Under the pieces are notes generated by a model. That model saw only the letters and a program-made list of their open reading frames with translations, was not told the origin of the DNA and searched no databases. From assembly GCF_947500075.1 (NCBI RefSeq), contig NZ_CANMQS010000007.1:1-64000 (forward strand): a stretch of 64,000 nt of DNA, given 5' to 3'. Origin of the DNA: an uncultured Sulfitobacter sp. (GTDB taxonomy: Bacteria; Pseudomonadota; Alphaproteobacteria; Rhodobacterales; Rhodobacteraceae). A program made the position numbers and the translations under genes. Of this stretch, positions 7,725-17,346 are shown one piece after another. Position 1 is the first letter of the stretch. Each line of letters starts with the position of its first letter.

Positions 7725-9149
7725 GTGGTCGATCTTGATCTTTGCTACATGCCGGCGCGCCGCCAGCTTGAGATGTTCCGCGCCGGGACGCTGTCCCCGG
7801 TCGAGGTGCTGGAGGCGCAGATTGCCCGCGCCGAGGTGGTTGAACCGCAAATCAACGCCTTTGCCTTCACCTATTTCGACGCGGCGCGGGAACAGGCCAA
7901 ACAGGCCGAGGCACTCTATGCCTCAAACCCCGATCAGGCCCGGCCACTGGAAGGGCTGACCGTTGGCATCAAGGATGAAATGGATGTGGCGGGGCAGCCC
8001 AACACCCAAGGCTCGCTGATCTACAAAGACACTATTGCCATCGAGGATCACCCCGTTGCCGCGCGTCTGCGCGAAGCCGGGGCGATTTTTCATGCCCGCA
8101 CCACGGTGCCGGAATTCTGTTGTGCCTGGGTGACCGACAGCCGCCTGCACGGCACCACCCGTAACCCGTGGGGGCAGGAGTTTACCTGTTCGTCCTCGTC
8201 CGGCGGGTCGGGGGCCTCGCTGGCGGCGGGCACGTCAAGCCTTGCGACCGGGTCGGACATTGCCGGATCGATCCGTGGCCCTGCCGCAGCCTGCGGTGTT
8301 GTGGGCTACAAGCCGCCATACGGGCGCGTTCCTGATCCCGGTGCCTTCGGCCTTGATCCCTATCTGTCGGTTGGCCCGCTGGCCCGCACCGTTGCCGATT
8401 GCGCGCTGATGCAGAATGTCATCTCGGGCCATTGCCCGGCCGATATCGCCACCCTGCGCGACAAGATGACGATCCCGCTGGATCATGAGAGTGTGCAGGG
8501 GCTGAAGATCGCCTATACGCTGGATGTCGGCAACGAGGTGTTGGCCCCGGATGTGCGTGCCCACACGCTGGCGGCCATGGAGCGGCTGGCCGAGCAAGGG
8601 GCGATCATCGAAGAGGTCGATCTCGGCTGGACCCGTCAAACAACCTATGCCGCGCGTGATTATCTTGATTTCCTGCTGGGGCAGGCCCTGTTGCAGGAAG
8701 TTGAGGCGCATCCTGATCTGGTTTGCGACTACACGGCCTTCCTTGCGGAACGCTCTAAAACCAGCACAGCCGAGAAGGTGATGGCGTCCTACGAGATGGC
8801 GGCACAGATGTATGACACCATCGGCCCCGTGTTGGAAGACGCCCATGCGCTGATCTGCCCGGTCTTCATCACCCATGAAATCCGTGCTGATCAGAAGTTG
8901 TGGGACACGCAGGTGATCGAAGGTCGCGAAATCGACAGCGATTACGAGTTTCACCTGCTGCCTCAGTTCAACATGCTGGGCCGCCTGCCCACCCTTGCCG
9001 TGCCTTCGGGCATTGCCGCCAGTGGTTTGCCGATGGGTGTGCAGATCGTGGCGCGTTCTTATGACGATCCGCGTGTGTTCCGCGTCGCCGCCGCGCTGGA
9101 ACAGTCCTTGCCGCTTTTCGATTGCGCCAAACGTCGGCCCACCCTTTGA
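7725..9149 (+). CDS. Amidase-signature-family amidase 1, GTG start
   Basis: Cytoplasmic hydrolase of C-N amide bonds, 474 aa, usual family length. The Ser-cisSer-Lys triad is recognisable as Lys83 (G-I-K-D-E), Ser158 (in SSSSGGSG) and nucleophile Ser182 (in GSDIAGSIR). Two normally invariant positions differ from its neighbours: the Gly-Gly before the cis-Ser is Ser-Ser, and the G-G-S around the nucleophile is A-G-S, followed by IRGPA instead of IRIPA. The GTG start follows the ATPase stop by one base and aligns with the start of the paralogues (V-D-L-D-L-C-Y). Closely related to the next gene and to the amidase at 20.3 kb. Confidence 0.88.
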   Translation: MVDLDLCYMPARRQLEMFRAGTLSPVEVLEAQIARAEVVEPQINAFAFTYFDAAREQAKQAEALYASNPDQARPLEGLTVGIKDEMDVAGQPNTQGSLIYKDTIAIEDHPVAARLREAGAIFHARTTVPEFCCAWVTDSRLHGTTRNPWGQEFTCSSSSGGSGASLAAGTSSLATGSDIAGSIRGPAAACGVVGYKPPYGRVPDPGAFGLDPYLSVGPLARTVADCALMQNVISGHCPADIATLRDKMTIPLDHESVQGLKIAYTLDVGNEVLAPDVRAHTLAAMERLAEQGAIIEEVDLGWTRQTTYAARDYLDFLLGQALLQEVEAHPDLVCDYTAFLAERSKTSTAEKVMASYEMAAQMYDTIGPVLEDAHALICPVFITHEIRADQKLWDTQVIEGREIDSDYEFHLLPQFNMLGRLPTLAVPSGIAASGLPMGVQIVARSYDDPRVFRVAAALEQSLPLFDCAKRRPTL

Positions 9150-9167
9150 CAACAAATGGATACGTCA

Positions 9168-10598
9168 ATGACCACCCCTGACCTTGATCTCTGCTATGCG
9201 CCCGCCATTGACATTCTGGCACGGTTTCGCGATGGTACCCTGTCGCCGGTCGAGTATCTGACCACGCTGATTGTCCGGGCCGAACAGACCGAGCCTAAGA
9301 TCAACGCCTTCACCGCCACGCATTTTGACAAGGCCATGGACCACGCCAAACGGGCCGAGGCGCGCTATGCTGCCAAGGCCGATGATCTGGCCGTGTTGGA
9401 GGGGCTGCCGATTGCGGTCAAGGACGAGGTTGATCTGATTGGCGAGGTCGTCACCCAGGGTTCACTTTACTATAAAGACGAGGTCGCAACCGAAACACAT
9501 TTCGCCATTCAGCGGCTCTTTGATGCCGGAGCCTATTATCATGCTCAAACGACCACGCCCGAGTTTTGCAGCGCCGGTGTCACCGACAGCCGCATTCACG
9601 GCACCACCCGCACACCCTGGGGGTTGGACTACACCTGTGGCGGCTCGTCTGGTGGATCGGGCGCCTCACTGGCCGCGGGCAGCAGCCCGCTGGCGACTGG
9701 ATCGGACATTGGCGGGTCGATCCGCATTCCGGCGGCCTGCTGCGGCGTGGTAGGATACAAGCCGCCCTATGGCCGCAACCCGGACAACACGGCCTTCGCT
9801 TATGACATGTATGCCGTGGTCGGGCCAATGGGCCGCACGGTGGGCGATGTGGCGTTGATGCAGAACGTCCTGTGCGGGCCACACCCGCTGGACAATGCCT
9901 CGATCCGCCCGAAATACGAGTTGCCGATGACCCATGGCAGCCTGAAGGGCAAGAAAATCGCCTGGTCGATGGATCTGGGCTATTTCGAAGTGGATGAGCA
10001 TGTGCGTAAGAACACCATGCAAACCCTGAAGGTGCTTCAGGATCTGGGTGCCGAGCTGGTTGAGGTAAATCCCGGCTGGTCGGCGGAGGCCGACAGGCTG
10101 GTGGCGGTCTATCTCGATCACCTCTTTGGCGGTTACATGGCCTCAGTCGTGGCAACCGATCCGTCGCTGGCGTCGAACTGGGCGAGATACTGCGTCGAGG
10201 CCAATCAGGGCACAACCAGCGAAGAGTTTTACGCCGCCTACGAAATGCAAGCCGAGATGGCGCGCTCTTTCGGGCCGATTCTGGAAGATTGCTATGCGTT
10301 TATCTGTCCGACATTGGGACATCACGAAATCCCGGCGGATCAGAACCCGTGGGACGAAGTGAAGATCAACGGCAAGGTGGTCGATCCGATGTATGGTTGG
10401 TGCATGTGTCACCCGTTCAATATGCTGGGCCGCTGCCCGGTCTTGTCGGTGCCGTCGGGAATTGGCGGCAACGGGCTGCCCACCGGTATCCAGATCGTCG
10501 CACGCCATCTGGATGACGCTCGCGTTTTCCATGTCGGGCAGGCGCTGGAGCAAGCTGCCCCTTGGCTGACACATGTGGGCAATCGTCCGGCGATTTAG
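9168..10598 (+). CDS. Amidase-signature-family amidase 2
   Basis: Second amidase in tandem, 476 aa. Catalytic Lys85 (A-V-K-D-E), cis-Ser160 (in GGSSGGSG) and nucleophile Ser184 (GSDIGGSIRIPA) are all canonical, unlike amidase 1. By eye it is clearly a duplicate of amidase 1 along its whole length, including N-P-W-D-E/PFNMLGR near the C-terminus. The start at 9168 (MTTPDLDLCY) matches the paralogue; an ATG four codons earlier is possible. The family hydrolyses linear and cyclic amides including nylon-oligomer type substrates; the real substrate cannot be read from sequence. It probably ends the importer operon. Confidence 0.88.
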   Translation: MTTPDLDLCYAPAIDILARFRDGTLSPVEYLTTLIVRAEQTEPKINAFTATHFDKAMDHAKRAEARYAAKADDLAVLEGLPIAVKDEVDLIGEVVTQGSLYYKDEVATETHFAIQRLFDAGAYYHAQTTTPEFCSAGVTDSRIHGTTRTPWGLDYTCGGSSGGSGASLAAGSSPLATGSDIGGSIRIPAACCGVVGYKPPYGRNPDNTAFAYDMYAVVGPMGRTVGDVALMQNVLCGPHPLDNASIRPKYELPMTHGSLKGKKIAWSMDLGYFEVDEHVRKNTMQTLKVLQDLGAELVEVNPGWSAEADRLVAVYLDHLFGGYMASVVATDPSLASNWARYCVEANQGTTSEEFYAAYEMQAEMARSFGPILEDCYAFICPTLGHHEIPADQNPWDEVKINGKVVDPMYGWCMCHPFNMLGRCPVLSVPSGIGGNGLPTGIQIVARHLDDARVFHVGQALEQAAPWLTHVGNRPAI

Positions 10599-11066
10599 AC
10601 GCAGTTAACCTAAGCCAGCATTGATGGTTTACCAAACATGCTATGGCAGGGAAGAGACACTGCAAATGTTGAAGTTCAACTCAATATCGAACGCACGAAG
10701 CCAACTCTGTTTCGCCTTGAGGCACTGTTTGCTTTGACCACGAAGCGCCGATATCGGACATACAAACTTATGATTTGGGTGGCAGGTTTGTCCGGCCAAA
10801 CCGCCCATAGTGTCCCAAGATGCTGCACTCTGCCGCCGACGTCCGCTTTAGTGAAGCTGCACCGCAGCGTTGATCAGGTGGATGGATGTCTCCTTCGGGC
10901 CGTCCCTTTCATCGAACAGGTTTCGCAGGGCCCCTAAGCTTTTTCTGCGTTTATGTTGGCAGTGCGCGTGTCGTGTTAGATCAAACGGGATGAAGAATCT
11001 CGGCTCGGGGCCTTTTCCACGCCCCACCTGACACCGAGTTGACCTCGCAATGTCCGGCGGGAGGCC
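10599..11066. other. 468-base intergenic region, no supported gene
   Basis: Separates the amidase operon from the convergent oxidoreductase gene. The only open frame of size (10638-10937, plus) has no ribosome site, no recognisable motif and unusual composition. The text looks like decayed coding sequence. No clear T-tailed terminator was found. Confidence 0.5.
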
Positions 11067-12179
11067 TTATTTCCAAGGCATGACGAGGTATTTCTCACCT
11101 GTTTTCATCGCGCGATAATCGGTTATGGCCTCCTTGGTCAGCATCTCTTCGAGATCAACCCGTTTCTTGTAGTGGCTGGCAAAGGTCGTCGTCAGGTTTT
11201 CGAGCACCCGCTTACGCATCCGTCCCACAGTTTCCATTCCGGCCGATTGCAGGAAGGGAAACAAAAGCCATCCTGACAGGGTCCAACCAAAGCCATAACT
11301 TGGCGAAAGGATCGTCGATCCAACGTCCAGACGTCCATAGATGAACATGCGCTTTTGCTGGTTGGAACCATAGCGCGAATACTCGGTCATCTTGCCAACC
11401 GCGACCTGCTCCATGGCCTTGAAAACGGCGTCGACCGATTTCCCGCCGCCGATCGGATCGAAGCCGTAGAAGGCGTTGGTGTCATCAATCGCGGAGCGGA
11501 GTTGGTTCGTGAAGTCGTCGTTTGACGAATTGACGACATGGGTCGACCCAAGCTCTTTGAGCAATTTGGCCTGATCCTCCTTGCGCACAATGTTGACCAA
11601 CCCGATCCCGTCTTCTGTGCAGATGCGAGTCAACATTTGACCCAAGTTGGAGGCCCCAACTGTGTGCAGTATCGCATTCTGTCCATCAGTTTTTGCGTTT
11701 TCCACGAACCCAAGTGCAGTCATGGGATTGACGAAGGCGCTCGCGCCATCCTCGGCCGAATAGTCACCCAGTGGCAGGCACATTTGAGCATCGGCGATGC
11801 AATATTGGCTGTAGGCATTTCCCGGAACACAGGCGACGCGTTGCCCCATCAGCGATTTGGCCATGTCGCCGTCACCTGATTTCACAACGGTGCCTGCGCC
11901 TTCATTACCAGCTGGAAGTTTCAGCCCGTGACGGGGCTTGGAGCCCGCATTGAACGGCTCAGGCATGGTGGCGACGTATTTTCCAGGTGAGTACTCGGCG
12001 TTTTCAAGGTCGGCCGCACCAGCAAGAATGGCGAGATCTGACGGGTTGATTGGTGCCGCTTCCATTTTCACAAGAACCTGATTGCCGGTCGGATCAGGAA
12101 AGTTCACGTCCTCAATCGCGACAGTGAGCGTGCCATCGCTTTCCAGAGTCGTGAATAGCTGCTTGCCGGTGGTGCTCAT
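11067..12179 (-). CDS. MDR-family zinc-less alcohol dehydrogenase / quinone-oxidoreductase-like protein
   Basis: NAD(P)H-dependent oxidoreductase of the medium-chain family, 370 aa. The N-terminal GroES-like domain carries APINPSDLAILAG (residues about 39-51) and LPAGNEGAGTVV. The Rossmann part has H-T-V-G-A-S-N-L-G-Q (about 178-187), resembling the quinone-oxidoreductase A-A-x-x-x-x-G-x-x-x. The catalytic-zinc cysteine and histidine of true alcohol dehydrogenases are not visible. The start at 12179 is set by GGAGAT nine bases upstream and by the domain start; an in-frame extension to 12314 lacks support. It lies downstream of and parallel to the TetR gene, a usual setting for a stress- or substrate-induced reductase. 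Confidence 0.85.
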   Translation of the reverse strand: MSTTGKQLFTTLESDGTLTVAIEDVNFPDPTGNQVLVKMEAAPINPSDLAILAGAADLENAEYSPGKYVATMPEPFNAGSKPRHGLKLPAGNEGAGTVVKSGDGDMAKSLMGQRVACVPGNAYSQYCIADAQMCLPLGDYSAEDGASAFVNPMTALGFVENAKTDGQNAILHTVGASNLGQMLTRICTEDGIGLVNIVRKEDQAKLLKELGSTHVVNSSNDDFTNQLRSAIDDTNAFYGFDPIGGGKSVDAVFKAMEQVAVGKMTEYSRYGSNQQKRMFIYGRLDVGSTILSPSYGFGWTLSGWLLFPFLQSAGMETVGRMRKRVLENLTTTFASHYKKRVDLEEMLTKEAITDYRAMKTGEKYLVMPWK

Positions 12180-12684
12180 GTCGATATCTCCAGGTCTCGT
12201 TGTTAAGATGAAAAGGTGGGTTCGGATCGAAGACCCGGCCAGATCGTCTAAATGACACCTCGATCCTAGGGCTTTCCATCGAACATGAGAAGCGTCATGA
12301 AGCGACCACTTCAAGTACTGAACACGCCTCCTATCGCAGGCGCAACCAATATGTGGGGATCGCGGCTACTACCCGAATACTGCGAGTAGGTAATCTTCAG
12401 ATGCCGCACCGCTTCCGAGGTCCGCTCTCCGCCGGTTCTGTGGAAAGCGGCCTCCGGGAATACAAAACCCATAGGTAGGTTTGTTGGCGAACCCATCGGA
12501 AACAAAGGCTTTCGCGGCGTTAAACATGGGCGAACTTGGCGGGAGTTCGGGTATCAGCCTTGCCTAGTAACAACGGCTATCCAGAAATCACTCGAACTTC
12601 TGGCGATCGGGAACAAAAAGCGCTGTCGCGCACCTCTTTGCCTTCTGTATTCGTCGTTTTGCTCTGTTTGGCAATGAAACGGGT
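12180..12684. other. 505-base intergenic region, no supported gene
   Basis: Lies between the MDR gene and the TetR gene, both on the minus strand. Short frames on both strands (12311-12505 minus, 12536-12814 plus) have neither ribosome sites nor motifs. The MDR promoter should lie here, but I see no clear operator. Confidence 0.5.
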
Positions 12685-13362
12685 TCAGGCTTTTTCCGTG
12701 TTACCCTCGTTGTCTGAAAACTGCAGCGATCCCGTCCACTGTAAAAGCCGCGCATTGTGCCGTTTCAATCTGCCCATCAAAGCATCAATCGTGGCGTTTT
12801 CATCGCGAAGATAGTCGAGAAAGCACATGTTGGCGTTGTTGTAGAGAATGCTCGCAAATTCAGTAGGAACGATTGAACGCGACAACAGGTCTTCGTTCTG
12901 AAGGCGGAGCACCAAGGCCAGGTACTGACCGTGCATCTTGGAGAGGCATTTCTCGTATTCAACGCTGAAATGAGAGGTCGGATCGTAAAAGACGAAGGCA
13001 ATCGCGATACGCCACATCTCTCGGGTAATGCCCCCTTCCACCTCAAGGAAGTAGCAGCGCGTCAGCTCATTTACCGCAGATTCGCAGTCAGCTATCGGGT
13101 TGGACAGGACGTGTTTGCTGAGAGTGAATGCAGCGTCGAAATCATCGATGATGACGGCCAACAAGAGGGCATTCTTGGTTTTGAAATACGTATAGACGGT
13201 GCCAACGGAAACATCTGCCCGATCTGCGATTTCTTCAAGCTTTACAGCATCATACCCACGCTCACGAAACAACTGTAGCGCTGCCTTGAGCATGTTGTTC
13301 TTACGCTTGTTCTTTTGTCGTTCTCGTAGCCCGGTCATATCAGATACATATGAATTTCCCAT
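12685..13362 (-). CDS. TetR/AcrR-family transcriptional regulator
   Basis: Dimeric repressor, 225 aa. N-terminal DNA-binding domain, residues about 16-70, with the family hallmark [10 protein letters not shown] and [13 protein letters not shown]. The C-terminal ligand domain is rich in aromatics and cysteines and not assignable. Divergent from the polyamine-type importer. A 22-bp near-palindrome begins two bases upstream of its own start codon and lies in the shared promoter, so it probably represses itself and the importer operon. Confidence 0.88.
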   Translation of the reverse strand: MGNSYVSDMTGLRERQKNKRKNNMLKAALQLFRERGYDAVKLEEIADRADVSVGTVYTYFKTKNALLLAVIIDDFDAAFTLSKHVLSNPIADCESAVNELTRCYFLEVEGGITREMWRIAIAFVFYDPTSHFSVEYEKCLSKMHGQYLALVLRLQNEDLLSRSIVPTEFASILYNNANMCFLDYLRDENATIDALMGRLKRHNARLLQWTGSLQFSDNEGNTEKA

Positions 13363-13363
13363 T

Positions 13364-13385
13364 TCGACTGCAATATTGTAGTTGA
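13364..13385. promoter_or_regulatory. 22-bp near-palindromic operator, probable TetR site
   Basis: The centre is CTGCAATATTGTAG (13368-13381). Pairing continues outward to 13364 and 13385, with 9 of 11 base pairs matching (mismatches at 13370/13379 and 13366/13383). It lies between the TetR start and the importer ATPase. Size and symmetry fit a TetR dimer. Confidence 0.55.
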
Positions 13386-13452
13386 CTTCAAATATTTTTC
13401 TCCTGTTTCATTGCCGCGTGGGGGGCCGGTTGACCTGCCCAAAGCGACAACC

Positions 13453-14541
13453 ATGGATGGTACTGACCACATGATCGAGATTTCGGGGCTGACAAAGACC
13501 TTTGGCTCAGGTGACTCGGCGTTCACCGCTCTCAAAGATGTCAACGTTACCATTGCAGAAAACGAATTCTTCACACTGCTCGGGCCGTCTGGCTGCGGCA
13601 AGACAACATTGTTGCGATCAATCGCCGGGTTTGTTGACCCGACATCGGGCAGCCTGACAATCAACGGCGATGATATTCTGTCCAAGGCGCCCTATGACCG
13701 ACCGGTCAATACGGTCTTTCAAAACTATGCTTTGTTTCCCCATTTGACGGTCGCGGAGAATATCGGATTCGGTCTGGAGATGCAGGACAGGCCCAAAGCC
13801 GAAGTGCAAAGTGTGGTCAAGGAAATGCTTGAGCTTGTGCAGATGGCCCCCATGGCCGACCGCATGACAAGCCAGATTTCCGGCGGCCAACAACAGCGTG
13901 TGGCCCTGGCGCGTGCACTCGCCCCCAAACCCAAGGTTCTTTTGCTGGACGAGCCGCTCTCTGCACTGGATTTCAAACTGCGCAAGGAAATGCAGATCGA
14001 ATTGAAACGCCTGCAACATGAAACCGGGATCACCTTCGTTTTCGTCACCCACGATCAGGAAGAGGCGCTGACCATGTCAGACAGGATTGCCGTCATGAAC
14101 GGCGGCCGGATCCTTCAGATTGGTGGCCCTCGGGAAATCTATGACCATCCTGCCGAACGGTTCGTTGCGGATTTCATCGGCGATACCAACTTTGTCAGTG
14201 CGGATTTGAAGTCTGTTGAAGGAGATGCCGCCGAAGTGCATTTGCCGTCCGGGCAGGCGATCGAGGCGCGCAGTGTCGCAGGCGGGCCAACTTCGGGGGC
14301 GGTGACAATCGCTGTGCGGCCTGAGCATGCCACGTTGACGGCCCCCGGCGCCTTGCTCGACGGGACGCTCAAGAACATCGTCTATTTTGGAACGGACACG
14401 CATTATCACATCGAAACCGAAGCCCGATCCACCTTTGTAATACGCCAACAGAACCAACCAGATTCCGCCGAGGACCACAAGGTTGGCGAACCAGTGGGTA
14501 TTTCATTCAACCCCGGCGTCGCACAGGTGCTGAGGGACTGA
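13453..14541 (+). CDS. Polyamine-type ABC transporter ATPase (PotA-like)
   Basis: Cytoplasmic ATPase, 362 aa. Walker [10 protein letters not shown], signature [15 protein letters not shown], Walker [12 protein letters not shown] and the switch His in F-V-T-H-D are all present. A C-terminal TOBE region (about residues 270-355, ending P-V-G-I-S-F-N-P) is typical of PotA/FutC-type ATPases. Start choice is uncertain: ATG at 13453 ([10 protein letters not shown]) or the later ATG at 13471, since no strong ribosome site is visible. Heads a four-gene importer, with four bases to the next gene. Confidence 0.9.
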   Translation: MDGTDHMIEISGLTKTFGSGDSAFTALKDVNVTIAENEFFTLLGPSGCGKTTLLRSIAGFVDPTSGSLTINGDDILSKAPYDRPVNTVFQNYALFPHLTVAENIGFGLEMQDRPKAEVQSVVKEMLELVQMAPMADRMTSQISGGQQQRVALARALAPKPKVLLLDEPLSALDFKLRKEMQIELKRLQHETGITFVFVTHDQEEALTMSDRIAVMNGGRILQIGGPREIYDHPAERFVADFIGDTNFVSADLKSVEGDAAEVHLPSGQAIEARSVAGGPTSGAVTIAVRPEHATLTAPGALLDGTLKNIVYFGTDTHYHIETEARSTFVIRQQNQPDSAEDHKVGEPVGISFNPGVAQVLRD

Positions 14542-14545
14542 TCTC

Positions 14546-15442
14546 ATGTCGAACGAGACCCAATCCCCACATAGACGCTGGCTGCTTCTCACCCCTGCCC
14601 TGACAATCCTGACGATTGCGGCGGCGGGACCGTTGCTGATCGTACTGGTGTTCTCTTTCCTGACACCCGGAGACTACGGTGGCGTTATCTGGAAGTTCTC
14701 GGCCGACGCCTGGTTCAATGTTTTTGCCGAGCGTGACTTCTTTGACGAAACAGTCAGTTTTTCGGATGCCCACCTGTCGATCTTCTGGCGCAGCGTGCGG
14801 CTGTCGCTGCTGACAACCATCGTGGCCTTTCTGGTTGGCTTCCCGACGGCCTATTTCATCGCCACACGACGTGAAAACCGGCGCAACATGTGGATGTTGC
14901 TGATCATGGTGCCGTTCTGGACCAACCTGTTGATCCGGACCTTTGCGGTCATGGAGATCATTCGCAACGAAGGCGTGCTCAACAGTGTCCTGATCGGCTT
15001 GGGGCTGATTGATGAACCGATCCAGTTGCTGTTCACGGACTTTGCCGTGACGCTTGGCATGTTCTACGTCTACTTGCCGCTGATGGTGCTGCCAATCTAT
15101 GCCAGCATGGAGCGCATGGACTTTTCTTTGGTCGAGGCCGCCTATGACCTTTATGCCTCGCGCTGGAGGGTGCTGCGCAAGGTCATTTTGCCAATTGTGA
15201 AACCGGGCGTGGTTGCGGGGTCGATCCTTGTGTTCATTCCCTCGCTCGGGGCCTATGTCACGCCGCGCGTGCTGGGGGGCGGCAAGAATTTGATGATGGG
15301 CAATCTCATCGAGTTGCAGTTCGGTCAGGGCCGCAACTGGCCGCTTGGTGCCGCGCTTTCGATCACGCTCTTGGCGGTCGTCATGGTCGCGCTGGTTTTT
15401 TACGTCCGCTCGGCGGGATCCGAGGAGACGCCTCATGGCTAA
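14546..15442 (+). CDS. Polyamine-type ABC transporter permease (PotB-like)
   Basis: Inner-membrane permease, 298 aa, about six helices. The first helix follows the short start MSNETQSPHRRW. The coupling loop contains E-A-A-Y-D-L-Y-A-S-R-W-R-V (residues about 193-205), as in PotB. The P-F-W-T-N-L-L-I-R-T motif near residue 125 is also typical of the spermidine/putrescine group. It overlaps the next permease by eight bases. Confidence 0.9.
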   Translation: MSNETQSPHRRWLLLTPALTILTIAAAGPLLIVLVFSFLTPGDYGGVIWKFSADAWFNVFAERDFFDETVSFSDAHLSIFWRSVRLSLLTTIVAFLVGFPTAYFIATRRENRRNMWMLLIMVPFWTNLLIRTFAVMEIIRNEGVLNSVLIGLGLIDEPIQLLFTDFAVTLGMFYVYLPLMVLPIYASMERMDFSLVEAAYDLYASRWRVLRKVILPIVKPGVVAGSILVFIPSLGAYVTPRVLGGGKNLMMGNLIELQFGQGRNWPLGAALSITLLAVVMVALVFYVRSAGSEETPHG

Positions 15443-16244
15443 ATCCCGTGCATTTGATGTCCGCCGCCAGTCCGGCTTTGTGTTTATCGCGCTTAGCTGT
15501 TTCGTGCTCTTGTACCTGCCGATCATCCTGTTGGTGGTCTATTCCTTCAATGCCGGCACCAGCATTGCCGTATGGGAGGGCTTTTCCTGGCAGTGGTATG
15601 TCTCAGCATGGCAGAACGAAAAGGTTCAGGACGCGACCATACTGTCGTTGATCATTGCCACCTGTGCATCGCTTGTTGCCACAACCGCCGCTGTGATGGC
15701 CGCGTTGGCGACAACCCGCACGACAAAATTCCGGGGGTCGGGGTTGGTATTTGCAATGATCAACCAGCCGCTGATGATACCGGAAATCGTAACAGCCGTT
15801 GCGCTGTTGATCTTCTTTGCGATGATCAAGGTCGCGACCGGTTACACAGGTCTGTGGTACCTGATCATTGCGCATTCGGCCTTTTGTATTCCCTTCGCCT
15901 ATATGCCGATCCGGGCGCGATTGCAGGGGATGGACCTGAATCTCGAACAGGCCGCGGCCGATCTCTATGGCCGCCCGTGGCGCGTATTCCGCCGGGTGAC
16001 GTTACCCCAATTGTGGCCGGGTGTGCTCGCCGGAGCCATGCTGGCTTTTGTGATCTCGCTGGATGATGTGGTTATCACAGAGTTTGTGAAATCCGCAGGT
16101 CAGGACACCTTGCCGACCTATATGCTGGGCCAGCTGCGCCGGGTCATCACACCCGAAATCAACGCCATCTCAACCGTTTTGCTCGCGATCTCCGTTGCTC
16201 TGGTGGTCGCGTTCTACATACTTTCACAGAGCAAAAAACAATAA
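15435..16244 (+). CDS. Polyamine-type ABC transporter permease (PotC-like)
   Basis: Second permease, 269 aa, about six helices. The start at 15435 ([11 protein letters not shown]) is inside the end of the upstream gene. The coupling loop [20 protein letters not shown] (about residues 172-191) and the [12 protein letters not shown] motif near residue 210 are PotC hallmarks. It forms the channel with the PotB-like protein. Confidence 0.9.
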   Translation: MAKSRAFDVRRQSGFVFIALSCFVLLYLPIILLVVYSFNAGTSIAVWEGFSWQWYVSAWQNEKVQDATILSLIIATCASLVATTAAVMAALATTRTTKFRGSGLVFAMINQPLMIPEIVTAVALLIFFAMIKVATGYTGLWYLIIAHSAFCIPFAYMPIRARLQGMDLNLEQAAADLYGRPWRVFRRVTLPQLWPGVLAGAMLAFVISLDDVVITEFVKSAGQDTLPTYMLGQLRRVITPEINAISTVLLAISVALVVAFYILSQSKKQ

Positions 16245-16260
16245 CTCAGGGAGAAACTTC

Positions 16261-17286
16261 ATGCGAACACTGGCAACATCCTTGGGCCTTGCGGCGACCC
16301 TCGCGTTCCCCGCACTGGCCGATGGTGAACTGAACATCTACAACTGGGGCAACTACACCAACCCCGAGCTGATCGAAAAGTTTGAGGCCGAGACCGGCAT
16401 CAAGGTTACGATCACCGATTTCGACAGCAATGACACCGCGCTAGCCAAGGTCAAAGCCGGTGGTCACGGTTTTGACATCGTCGTTCCCTCGGGCACCTAT
16501 ATTCCGATCTGGGTGGGCGAAGGCCTGCTGATGGAAACAAACCCCAGCGAAATGGAGAACTTCAAGCATATGGACCCGCAATGGGTCGATGTCGCCTTTG
16601 ACCCAGGCCGCAAATACTCGGTTCCCTGGCAGTGGGGCACGGTGGGTGTAACCGTGAACACAGCCGTTTATGGGGGCAATCCGCACACTGCTGCAATGTT
16701 CCTCGATCCGCCAGATGAACTGAAAGGCAAGATCAACGTTGTTCCTGAAATGAATGATGTGATGTCGCTGGCCATTTACTATCACGGCGGGACGCAGTGT
16801 ACCGCTGACAAGGCCGTCTTGAAAAAAGTACGGGACACGCTGGTCGAGGCAAAACAGCACTGGCTTTCGATTGACTATGGCACCATTGAAAAGTTCGTCA
16901 AAGGCGACCTGGCGGCGGGTGTGAACTGGAACGGAGCTTCGTTCCGCGCACGCGCTCAAAACCCAGACATCGTCTATGGTTACCCGCAAGAAGGGTATCC
17001 GGTCTGGATGGACAACGTTGTGGTTCTGTCAGATGCAAAGAACCCCGACAACGCCAAGATTTTCCAGAACTTCGTCATGGCACCGGAGAACGCCGCTCTG
17101 ATCTCGTCCTTTGCGCGGTACGCCAACGGGATCCTCGGGTCCGAGGCCTTTATGCCCGAGGAAATGGCCACGGCTCCGGAAGTTGTCATTCCGGATGACC
17201 TCAAAGCCGCGGCCTATGTGGCAGAGGTTTGCCCACCGGAAGTCACCAAGATCTACACCAAGATCTGGACCGAGCTGCAAAAGTAA
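16261..17286 (+). CDS. Polyamine-type extracellular solute-binding protein (PotD/PotF-like)
   Basis: Periplasmic receptor, 341 aa. Signal peptide of about 20 residues ending A-L-A before [13 protein letters not shown], the classic PotD mature start. [11 protein letters not shown] near residue 75 and P-W-Q-W-G-T-V-G-V near residue 120 are further family landmarks. GGGAGAAAC precedes the ATG. The ligand may be a polyamine, an amino amide or an oligomer with a terminal amine, since amide hydrolases follow downstream. A hairpin separates it from those genes. Confidence 0.9.
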   Translation: MRTLATSLGLAATLAFPALADGELNIYNWGNYTNPELIEKFEAETGIKVTITDFDSNDTALAKVKAGGHGFDIVVPSGTYIPIWVGEGLLMETNPSEMENFKHMDPQWVDVAFDPGRKYSVPWQWGTVGVTVNTAVYGGNPHTAAMFLDPPDELKGKINVVPEMNDVMSLAIYYHGGTQCTADKAVLKKVRDTLVEAKQHWLSIDYGTIEKFVKGDLAAGVNWNGASFRARAQNPDIVYGYPQEGYPVWMDNVVVLSDAKNPDNAKIFQNFVMAPENAALISSFARYANGILGSEAFMPEEMATAPEVVIPDDLKAAAYVAEVCPPEVTKIYTKIWTELQK

Positions 17287-17304
17287 AGATGTCTCGATGA
17301 CAGG

Positions 17305-17330
17305 CGGGGTGCCCGGTTCAGGGCACCCCG
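17305..17330 (+). terminator. Intercistronic hairpin after the binding-protein gene
   Basis: CGGGGTGCCC (17305-17314) pairs perfectly with GGGCACCCCG (17321-17330) around a six-base loop. No T-run. It lies between the binding-protein gene and the amidohydrolase, and probably stabilises the upstream mRNA or partly terminates transcription. Confidence 0.65.
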
Positions 17331-17346
17331 ACCACTGGAGAATGCA

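Noticed and set aside
10638..10937. 99-codon plus frame after amidase 2.
   Set aside because: No ribosome site, odd composition with clustered R, C and T, and no family resemblance.
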